Origin: Chaunax sp. Z400
Lineage: Eukaryota > Chordata > Actinopteri > Lophiiformes > Chaunacidae
DNA length: 64,000 bases
Assembly (NCBI GenBank): GCA_037577475.1
Contig: JBAGJB010000162.1
Coordinates: 457,107-521,106 of the forward strand
Direction of reading: 5' to 3'
Numbering within the stretch: the first letter of the stretch is position 1; every line of letters begins with the position of its first letter. Of the stretch, positions 1-9,252 are shown piece after piece. A program made the position numbers and the translations under genes. The notes beneath the pieces are model-generated. The model was not told the origin of the DNA. It searched no databases and was given only the letters and a program-made list of their open reading frames with translations.

Positions 1-232
1 TTCTTAAAAAGTGGCTTCAGCTCAGAGCCGGTGGAACCTCTATGATCCTGTAATCTAACAGTCCGTGTTGTTTTCCTGTGACTGGAGCTCTATTTGTTCT
101 TTATATGTTGGGTTGACATTTCTGAAGCTTAACTGTTCCAAATGCAGCCTTCACTGTAATATCTACCAGTGATGACGTCATTGTGTAACCTGTTCTCCAG
201 CTGATCTACTTTTAGATTCCTTTCATTTTCAG

Positions 233-726
233 AACAGTAGTAATAACAGTACTACTATAGATCATTACAGTACTGGTGTACTTGTATAGGAGGAAGGAAA
301 AGAGGAAAGAGGAAAGGGTAAAGAGAAGGGAGAAGAGGAGAGAAAAAATCCGGCAGGAGAAAGAACTGAGGAAGGCAAGGAGGAGAGCAGAGAGAGTGAA
401 AAGGAAGGACCACAGACTGGCAGAGAGAAGGAGGAGAAAGAAAAAGAGGAGAGAGGAAAGAAGGAAGAGACAGGAAAGGGAAGCACGGGGGGGGGGAAAG
501 ACTGAAAGTTATTATCATTTATATCGTTTGGTGTGTTTATTTTTTTATCATTTATTTATCTGTGTATTTTATATCGTTTGGTGTGTTTATTTTTTTATCA
601 TTTATTTATCTGTGTATTTTGTATCCTTTATTTATATTTTTTCTTTGCATTGATGTGTATTTATGTATTTATTTTTATATATATATATTAAAGTGTGTTT
701 TATACTTTGTTGAAAGTCCCATTAAA
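233..726 (+). pseudogene. Lys/Arg/Glu-rich terminal exon of an unrecognised gene, proximal copy
   Basis: A pyrimidine-rich tract ending in an AG at 231-232 could be a splice acceptor. An open frame from about 261 encodes an almost purely charged stretch (runs such as RRKEKRKEERVKRREKRREK) up to about 510, then turns hydrophobic through AT-rich DNA and stops near 653. No ATG opens the frame; the preceding stop is at 258-260, so it would have to be reached by splicing. Candidate polyadenylation hexamers ATTAAA lie at 687-692 and 721-726. The block at 382-510 is homologous to the basic tail at 8600-8725 (both contain RRAER.KRK and RRKRQEREA), so both derive from one ancestral 3' exon. I do not recognise the protein. 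It could be a gene remnant or a non-coding transcript. Confidence 0.5.
521..620. repeat. 50-bp direct tandem duplication
   Basis: Two copies of a 50-bp T-rich unit beginning ATATCGTTTGGTG (521-570 and 571-620). The same duplication is present in the distal copy at 42955-43054, so it predates the large duplication. Confidence 0.9.
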
Positions 727-923
727 GTGTCTTTTGTTTTTAAACATACCCGTGTGTTCTTCCGTCTCACTAGTAAGTTTATACTAAAGTAAGTATAGTA
801 AAGTAAGTTTATACTTTATGCTACATACCAAACTTTATGTTGGAACTTGATTCTTCTCAGTCAGATATGTCAGGGGTAGTAATGGCAATCAGTCTTTCAA
901 GGGCAGTGCTCATATCGTAGAGA

Positions 924-925
<2 letters not shown>

Positions 926-1000
<75 letters not shown>
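926..1000. repeat. (CT)n(AT)n compound microsatellite, proximal
   Basis: A CT dinucleotide run passes directly into an AT run. It is about 4 bp longer than its distal counterpart, which makes it one of the few length differences between the two 42-kb copies. Confidence 0.9.
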
Positions 1001-1002
<2 letters not shown>

Positions 1003-1119
1003 CAATAATATATACAGTTGATAATATTATAGGGAAAATAAGAAAGTATTTGCACATAAGACGAGTTGGGACCACTCGTCTGTATGTATGTATGTATGTA
1101 TGTGTTCTTCATCCATCCG

Positions 1120-1730
1120 GCCGGCCGGCGGTGTGAGGGAGGGGAGCACAACGAGAGCACGTGGCTACTTTGCATATCCCGGTACGCCTCTCCGGCGACT
1201 CCAGAGCTCCGGCGGGGTCATTTCCGATGCGCAGAAGCCAGGTGCGTTCCGCTTTCGAGGCCGGGCGTCCCGTTCGAGACGGAGAAGGCGCCTCGCCGTC
1301 GCGGGACGGGACGGACGTTTCTACAAAGTGGTGTACCGTCGGAGCGACGCCGGATCCGCCGCCGTCGCGCGGCCGGCGGCCGCCGGGGCGGACAGTGAAG
1401 ATTCCCGCCCCGCCCCGCCCGTGTCTCGATGTTCTCTGACTCTCCCTAACTTCTAAGCCCAGCCCCCTTGTAGCGTTCCACAAAGATCAATGTAATCGAG
1501 CTCCCTGACTGGATTGGCTGCCCTAACACACGCTGTCTCTGACTGGATGGCCTAACTTGCTCCGACGACTTCTGATTGGCTGGCTTTCCGGGCCCCCGCC
1601 CCCCCAACTCAGCTTTGAATTTGAACCTGATTGAAGCCGTTTCTCCTCAGTCCTCTCAGCTGCGCTTGCTTGAGAGAGAAGGACTTTTATTTCCACAACT
1701 TTTTCGCAGACATTTCTGTCGTCGAGTTAT
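1120..1730 (+). promoter_or_regulatory. CpG-rich promoter and untranslated exon 1 of the transposase-like gene
   Basis: Bases about 1120-1420 are dense in CpG and CCGG/GGCC, in sharp contrast to the AT-rich surroundings. Two inverted CCAAT boxes (ATTGG) follow, near 1513 and 1575. The segment from about 1640 ends at TCGAGTTAT and a strong donor, GTAAGTAC, with GT at 1731-1732. The next coding exon opens behind the acceptor at 3509-3510 (TTATTTGTAG). I infer a CpG-island, TATA-less promoter with an untranslated first exon ending at 1730. The start site is not visible. Confidence 0.55.
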
Positions 1731-2336
1731 GTAAGTACTGTTCTGTGTCTCATTCAATGTGTCTGTCGGCTGTGTTGTACTTGCTACGAGGCAAATGAAA
1801 GTACGGAGTACGGAGCCAGTAATAGTAATGACACGGTTACCTAGCTAGCTACCTAGCGCATTACAGTATCAGTTTAACAAATCATATTTGAACCAATTTA
1901 CCAAATAACATTTGAACTTTTAATATTTGAAGCGGCCGATATGCCGGTGTGCAGTCATTCATTTGCATGCACTGCTTGAAGAGCGGGATTTGCGCTCATG
2001 AACAGACAGTACTTTTTAAAAATACACATCTGCTTTCATGTTTTACGCGTGTACGGACTTTTGAAATTAAATTTCCTTCAGGTCAACCTATTTCTAGCAA
2101 TTTATAAACAGCCTGCTGGTATGCTCTTTGATATTCACTTTGTTTATAATTGTTATTGCTCTTTTCTGTAACACTTCTACATGACAAATACTAAACCTTC
2201 ATGTGTTAACCCACACCTCTGTGCAGTATCCAAAATACAGTAGTATAAGTGAACAATACAAAATGTGTCCTTGCCTTTGCATAATATTCCAATGGAAATT
2301 ACTTAGTCAGTCAGTTATGAACAATATATATATGTA

Positions 2337-3027
2337 CAGTACCAGTCAAAAGTTTGGACACACCTTCTCATTCAATGGTTTTTATTTATTTTAATTATTT
2401 TCTACATTGTAGATTAATACTGAAGACATCGAAACTATGAAAGAACACATATGGAATTATGTAGTAAACAAAAAAGTGTTAAATAAGTCAGAATATGTTT
2501 TATATTTTAGATTCTTCAAAGTAGCCTCCTTTTGCTTTGATGACAGCTTTGCACACTCTTGGCATTCTCTCAGTCAGCTTCATGAGGTCGTCTCCTGGAA
2601 TGGAACTTGCCATAATATGGATTACAACAGTAGTCAAATAGGGCTATCCACTGTGTACTAACCCTACCTCTGCACAACACAACTGATGGTCTCAAACACA
2701 TTAAGAAGGCAAGTAATTCCACAAATTGACTCTTGACAAGGCACACCTGTTAATTCAAAACCATTCCAGGAGACGACCTCATGAAGCTGACTGAGAGAAT
2801 GCCAAGAGTGTGCAAAGCTGTCATCAAAGCAAAAGGAGGCTACTTTGAAGAATCTAAAATATAAAACATATTCTGACTTATTTAACACTTTTTTGTTTAC
2901 TACATAATTCCATATGTGTTCTTTCATAGTTTCGATGTCTTCAGTATTAATCTACAATGTAGAAAATAATTAAAATAAATAAAAACCATTGAATGAGAAG
3001 GTGTGTCCAAACTTTTGACTGGTACTG
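2337..3027. mobile_element. Tc1/mariner fold-back element, proximal copy
   Basis: A 691-bp palindromic element with termini CAGTACCAGTCAAAAG... and its reverse complement, flanked by TA at 2335-2336 and 3028-3029, the Tc1/mariner target. The left arm (about 2337-2602) and right arm (about 2760-3027) are near-perfect inverted repeats around a ~157-bp centre. The arms and centre match internal Tc1 sequence found in many fish and frog elements. There is no transposase frame, so it is non-autonomous and would depend on a Tc1 transposase encoded elsewhere. The short open frames inside are palindrome shadows. Confidence 0.85.
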
Positions 3028-3283
3028 TATATATATATATGTATGTGTATATGTATGTGTATATATATGTGTATGTGTATATATATGTATATATATGTGT
3101 ATGTGTATATATATATGTATATATGTATGTGTGTGTATATGTATGTGTATATATATGTGTATGTGTATATATATATGTATATATGTATGTGTATATATAT
3201 GTATGTGTATATATATGTATGTGTATATATATGTATGTGTATATATATATGTGTATATATACACACACACACACACACATAAT
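3028..3283. repeat. TATG/TGTA/AC microsatellite, proximal
   Basis: An irregular (TATGTG/TATATA)n tract ending in (CA)n. It abuts the right end of the Tc1 element and yields long but meaningless open frames on both strands. Confidence 0.9.
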
Positions 3284-3511
3284 ACTGTAAGTCATGGTCA
3301 GCTCTATCTCATTTCTCTGTGTGAATGTATTGATTTGCTGTCCATGACGGATCATTACATGGTGATGTAATCCTAGAATTTATTTGAAAAGAGGATAATG
3401 ACAGAGCACAGAGACACAGTGAAATGCATTTGATAAGATAAATGCTGTGTATGTGTGAGTGTAATGCTTAAAGTGTGTAATTAACGCGCCTGTCGTCTGC
3501 TTATTTGTAGA

Positions 3512-6509
3512 ATGGATTCCACTCCGGCCTTTCGGTACCTGCCTTCCTCCTCCCACCTGATCTTGCAGCCTTCTGCCGCGGCGACACACGTCGTCAAAGC
3601 CTCCCAGAAGGGTGGCCGAGACACTGTGAGGTCGTTCGAGGTGAAGCTGCCTGAGAGGGTGAGGGAGGAGGCAGTGACCAAGGTCAAGGCTGCGGGAGGT
3701 GACCCAGGCTGCCCTGAACTGGTGCTCAGTGAAACAGAGCTCCAGTTTGGACAGTACAGGGGTCAGACATTGAAATGGCTATTGAGCAACGATGTTGGCT
3801 ATGCAGTTAGCATCATCGTCTCTCATCAGGGGGAGATGGATGGGAGGGGGGGCACCTCCCAGTCTCGCCTCGAGGCCAACAAAAACGCCCTCACCTCCTA
3901 TGCTGCCCTCTTTCCACCTGTCATGGTGGCAGTGAAGGAGCGGCGGATGTGGGAGGGAGCAGAGTCGGTGAGGGGCATGGATAAGTGTTGCGTAGGTTTT
4001 GGGGTGCACGCCAGCAGGACCTATGCTTCACTGTACGAAGCAACTGACCGGGAGAGCAGGACGTGAGTATTGAGAAGTCATCATTTTTCAATTGTAAAAA
4101 TTCACAGGTCAACTATGGAGAAAACACTCATTCGGTTTGCCCTGTTTGTCCATAGGTACGTGCAGTGGGTGACGCGCCAGAAGCCACAGGCCGGGTCGCG
4201 GCTGAAGCAGCTGCAGGTGTACTTGGTCGGTCGCACCAACCAGGATGCAGCGGCCAGAGTTCCAGCGGCTACTCCGCCTGCCCGCCAGGACACAGCACGT
4301 CCGTCGACCAGTAAGACCCTCTCCCCTTGTTGTGTAGGCGTCTCACGAGTCCTGTTAAAAATGCAAATGTCATACAGTCCTACATTCACTTCTTGTGCAG
4401 GCGCTGCATCCGGTGACCTGACGGACGACGTCCTCGTCGCCGCTGCTGTGGAGGTCGACTCTCAGCGTGAGTGCATTTTGGTTTTTTGTACGCCATGTCC
4501 TGTCAGTCGTTCAACTGGCTGGCTGGCTGACTGACTGACTGACTGACTGACTGGCTGAAATTTGCAGTTGCCAGGGATGCCGCAGCACCTGTCGCCCGCC
4601 CAGGACCTTCAGGACCCCCTCCCCCCAAACAGCTCGCGCAGCCCACCTCCACCGGTGCAGAGGTGAGATATAATTTTCTAGTAATAAGCAAAATGATATT
4701 AGTACTTAAAATAGTACTGACGGATGCGATGTGAACGTTGCAGCTGCTGCCCAAGAAGTGGAGGAAGGCGCTGCCGGTGGAGCAGCAGGACTGGCTGGGC
4801 CGAGCTCTCTTCACCAGAGGTGTGGGAGGACATCCCGTCCTCGTCAGTGACCTCCATCTCTGGTGGTCCCCCCCAGGAGACCGGCCCCTGTACGCGCAGC
4901 CCCCTGCCTCGTGCCATCCCTTTTTTCACACACGCTTCTTCCTGTGGGCGCCCTACAGGATGTGGGCGTGCAGGTTTGTGTGCAAGGGATGTGGCCACAA
5001 ACTCACAGGGGCTGGTCTGTACAAGACGGTGCGGAGGGTCCTGGACATGACAGGCTGGTACTTCATGGGCACGGAGTACCTGGAATGCCTGTCATGTAAG
5101 CGCAAGGTTGCTGCCTGGTCCCAGGATATCATGGACCAGCTGGACCTGGGGCACCAGATGCAGTTTCCTGCCATCCTGACCTACAAGTAAGCAGAAATAA
5201 GAAGGCTTGTGTATTTATTTATTCATTCAATTATTTACTGCAGCATAGCACACGATTGACCTCTTCACCACACACTCAGGTTGTCCTGCGACAAGGCGGT
5301 GGTGGGGCATTTGAGGGAGCGCACTTTGGGCAACAGTGCGGCTTGCCTCAGAAAAACCTTGAGGGAGCAGCACAGCTCAGAGTGGGCGGGGCGCGTCATC
5401 CGCTACCTCTCTGTGTTGGAGTTGCTCGGCGTCACGGAACAGCAGGACCTGCAGCAGCTGCCAAAGATGCCACCGGTGCCCTCTGCGTCCTGGCTGCTCT
5501 CCGTGTACGTGCGGGACGCCCTCGCCCGCCTGCCGGAGACCAAGGCCAGGCTTACCTCGGTGTTTGGCAGCATTTTGAAGCTGGACTCCACCAAGAAGGT
5601 GAGCTGTGATTAGGAAGATGCACGCATTTCTATGGATTGTGCTCTCAGTGTGTCCGACAATGTTTACTATTTGAAAGTATAATCGGTGTGTGACGTGACA
5701 ATGTTCTTCACTGTGTCTCATGCAGATGACCAAGAAACTGGCCGGTAAGGCCGCTGGGACAGCAGGATGGGTGACCAACGTGGGCAACGAGTACGGGCAG
5801 GTGCTCATCTCCGTCCTCACCGCCTGCGAGGGGGATGGACTGGTAGCCATGGCGCAGGGGCTCATGCGGCGCTACAGGGAGGCCAGGGTGGCACCCCCTC
5901 AGGTGCTCTACGTGGACCGGGACTGCTGCACTCGCAACCACCAGCCCAAGGTACCGTGGCGTCTCTCACACACAGACACACTGCTGACTGCAGCTGCCAT
6001 TTAAAACGACTGACCGATTGATGATTCGTTGTTAGGTCGGGCTGATGTTTGGTGAGTGGGACCAGCTGATGGTCCGCCTGGATGTGTGGCACCTCTTGCG
6101 ACGCTTCGCGAGGGGCGTCACCACCGACGCCCACCTGCTGTACGGCCCCTTCATGTCCCGCCTGTCCACTGCCATCTTTGAGTGGGACGGGGAGGATGTG
6201 GAGCGGCTGAAGAGGGCAAAGCAGTCCCAGATGGGGACGGGTGCCATCGTCCACCTGACCATTCCTGAGATGGCCCCTCACTGCCGGCGGCGGATCAGGG
6301 CGCAGCCAGAAGCCGACCGTTTGATCCAGGAGGTGCTGGATCACTTCTGGAATGCTGTGGACACCATGGGGGTCCCGCTGATTGACCGCGCCAGGATGGG
6401 GGAGATCTGGAGGACCCAGCGTCGCCACCTCCACTGCATCCAGGACCCAGAGGGAGTGCAGCTCTACACGAAGACGGGGGAAGTGACCAGGGGAGGGGTC
6501 AAGCTACAT
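3512..6509 (+). CDS. DUF6729-like zinc-ribbon / DDE transposase-like protein, unit 1 (3'-truncated)
   Basis: Eight coding exons join in phase with GT-AG introns: 3511-4062, 4156-4310, 4401-4466, 4568-4662, 4744-5186, 5280-5598, 5726-5950 and 6036-6509. The ATG at 3512 follows the acceptor by one base. The predicted product is about 776 residues. Near residues 76-95 is FGQYRGQTLKWLLSNDVGY, resembling short FGKYRG motifs of exonuclease-X C-termini. Residues ~365-407 carry CxxC (VCKGC) and a second CxxC (CLSC) after FFLWAP.RMW, the pattern I associate with Pfam DUF6729. Then come KLDSTKK (Asp ~539) and VLYVDRDCC (Asp ~607/609), positioned like the first two acidic residues of an RNase H-fold DDE transposase, followed by LDVWHLLRRF. 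I could not place the third acidic residue. After GGVKLH the frame runs into a minisatellite, so the family's C-terminal part is missing. Function is inferred: probably transposon-derived and defective. Confidence 0.7.
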
Positions 6510-6510
6510 G

Positions 6511-8556
6511 TATTCATACTATACATACTGTACATACTATTCATACTGTACATACTGTACATACTATTCATACTGTACATACTATACATACTATTCATAC
6601 TGTACATACAATACATACTATTCATACTGTACATACTATACATACTGTTCATACTATACATACTGTTCATACTGTACATACTATACATACTATTCATACT
6701 ATTCATACTATTCATACTGTACATACTATACATACTATTCATACTGTACATACTATACATACTATTCATACTATACATACTATTCATACTGTAAATACTA
6801 TTCATACTGTACATACTATTCATACTGTACATACTATTCATACTGTACATACTATACATACTATTCATACTATACATACTATTCATACTGTACATACTAT
6901 TCATACTGTACATACTATTCATACTATTCATACTATACATACTATTCCTACTATACATACTATTCATACTGTACATACTGTACATACTGTACATACTATA
7001 CATACTATTCATACTGTACATACTGTACATACTGTACATACTATTCATACTATACATACTGTACATACTATTTATACTATACATACTACACATACTATAC
7101 ATACTACACATACTATTTATACTATACATACTATTTATACTATACATACTATTCATACTGTACATACTATTCATACTATTCATAATGTACATACTGTACA
7201 TACTATACATACTGTACATACTATACATACTACTCATACTGTACATACTATTCGTACTATACATACTATTCGTACTATACATACTATTCGTACTATACAT
7301 ACTATTCCTACTATACATACTATTCCTACTGTACATACTATACATACTATTCATACTAGTCATACTGTACACACTACACATACTATTCATACTGTACATA
7401 CTATACATACTATTCATACTATACATACTGTACATACTATTCATACTATACATACTGTACATACTATTTATACTATACATACTACACATACTATTTATAC
7501 TATACATACTATTTATACTATACATACTATTTATACTATACATACTATTCATACTATACATACTATTCATACTGTACATACTATTCATACTGTACATACT
7601 ATACATACTACTCATACTATACATACTATTCGTACTATACATACTGTACATACTGTACATACTATTCATACTGTACATACTGTACATACTATTCATACTG
7701 TACATACTATTCATACTGTACATACTATACATACTATTCATACTGTACATACTATTCATACTGTACATACTATACATACTATTCATGCTATACATACTGT
7801 ACATACTATACATACTATTCATACTGTTCATACTGTACATACTGTACATACTGTACATACTGTACATACTATTCATACTGTACATACTATTCATACTGTA
7901 CATACTATACATACTATTCATACTGTACATACTATACATACTATTCATACTGTACATACTATACATACTATTCATACTGTACATACTATACATACTATTC
8001 ATACTGTACATACTATACATACTATTCATACTGTACATACTATACATACTATTCATACTGTACATACTATACATACTATTCATACTGTACATACTATACA
8101 TACTATACATACTATTCATACTGTACATACTATTTATACTATACATACTATACATACTATACATTCTATACATACTATTCATACTGTACATACTGTACAT
8201 ACTGTACATACTATTCATACCGTACATACTGTACATACTGTTCATACCGTACATACTATACATACTATTCATACTATTCATACTATTCATACTGTACATA
8301 CTATACATACTATTCATACTATTCATACTGTACATACTATACATACTATTCATACTGTACATACTATACATACTATTCATACTGTACATACTATTCATAC
8401 TGTACATACTATTCATACTATTCATACTGTACATACTATTCATACTGTACATACTATACATACTATTCATACTGTACATACTATTCATACTAAACATACT
8501 GTAGATACTATACATATTATTCATACTGTACATACTATACATATTATTCATACTGT
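6511..8556. repeat. 9-bp-based minisatellite after unit 1
   Basis: A long array of 9-bp words (TATTCATAC, TGTACATAC, TATACATAC) arranged in 18- and 27-bp higher-order units. Because the period is a multiple of three and lacks stops in several frames, it produces 200-700-codon open frames on both strands (MYSMNS or ILYILF peptides). I read these as artefacts. It starts directly after exon 9 codons ending KLH. Confidence 0.95.
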
Positions 8557-8725
8557 ACACAGCATGTCTGTCGACCAGTAAGACCCTCTCCCCTTGTTGG
8601 CAAAGAGGAGAGCAGAAAGATTCAAAAGGAAGGAGCAAAGACTTGCGCAGAAAATGAAGAGAAAGGAAAAGAGAAAACAGGACAGAAGGAAGAGACAGGA
8701 AAGAGAAGCAGAGGGGGGGAAGTGA
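8557..8725 (+). pseudogene. Chimeric exon 3/intron 3 scrap joined to basic tail exon, unit 1
   Basis: Bases 8557-8599 match 4290-4332 (end of exon 3, its GTAAGA donor and the first bases of intron 3) with two mismatches. They are followed without a splice acceptor by a 41-codon basic frame, 8600-8722 (AKRRAERFKRKEQRLAQKMK at its start), and a TGA at 8723-8725. The basic frame is homologous to 382-510. I infer that this is the original last exon of a gene, stranded by a deletion whose breakpoints were filled with minisatellite. Confidence 0.65.
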
Positions 8726-8827
8726 TGGATTTGTTTATTTTTAGAACATAATTGTGTGCAGTGTGTTTATCTTATCTTTTTTGTTTGTGTGTGTCTTTTC
8801 TTTGTATGTGTATATTTGCTTTGCCTT

Positions 8828-9252
8828 TATATAATTTGTGTGTTTTGCAGTGTGTTTTTATAATTTGTGTGTGTTTTGCAGTATGTTTTTATAATTTGTG
8901 TGTGTTTTGCAGTGTGTTTTTATAATTTGTGTGTGTTTTGCTGTGTGTTTTTATAATTTGTGTGTGTTTTGCGGTGTGTTTTTATAATTTGTGTGTGTTT
9001 TGCGGTGTGTTTTTATAATTTGTGTGTGTTTTGCGGTGTGTTTTTATAATTTGTGTGTGTTTTGCGGTGTGTTTTTATAATTTGTGTGTGTTTTGCGGTG
9101 TGTTTTTATAATTTGTGTGTGTTTTGCGGTGTGTTTTTATAATTTGTGTGTGTTTTGCGGTGTGTTTTTATAATTTGTGTGTGTTTTGCGGTGTGTTTTT
9201 ATAATTTGTGTGTGTTTTGCGGTGTGTTTTTATAATTTGTGTGTGTTTTGGT
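8828..9252. repeat. 31-bp TG-rich minisatellite before unit 2
   Basis: About 13 tandem copies of a 31-bp unit (core TATAATTTGTGTGTG then TTTTGCGGTGTG). The early copies carry GCAG or GCTG where later ones carry GCGG. It ends abruptly at the unit 2 breakpoint at 9253. The bases before it, 8726-8827, are T/TG-rich with no feature. Confidence 0.95.

Larger units (their letters stand above)
1731..3510 (+). other. Intron 1 of the transposase-like gene
   Basis: Bounded by GTAAGT at 1731 and TTTGTAG at 3504-3510. The first 600 bases are AT-rich and hold nothing I recognise. The middle holds the Tc1 fold-back element and a TATG/TGTA microsatellite. 3284-3510 is plain sequence. The distal equivalent is 44161-45938. 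Confidence 0.55.

Noticed and set aside
1088..1483. Several ~100-codon open frames on both strands across the CpG-rich block
   Set aside because: GC-rich DNA lacks stops. Arg/Pro/Gly-rich translations in several frames and a clear promoter/exon 1 context argue against coding.
2924..3355. Open frames over the TATG/TGTA microsatellite and the Tc1 palindrome
   Set aside because: They translate a microsatellite (YIYTHTH) and the mirror halves of a non-coding Tc1 element, giving the same peptide on both strands.
6464..8638. 724-codon minus-strand open frame (MYSMNS repeats), and similar 436-733-codon frames in all six minisatellites
   Set aside because: The 9-bp period keeps several frames open on both strands without coding selection. 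Composition is pure repeat, and flanking codons are antisense to exon 9 and the basic exon.
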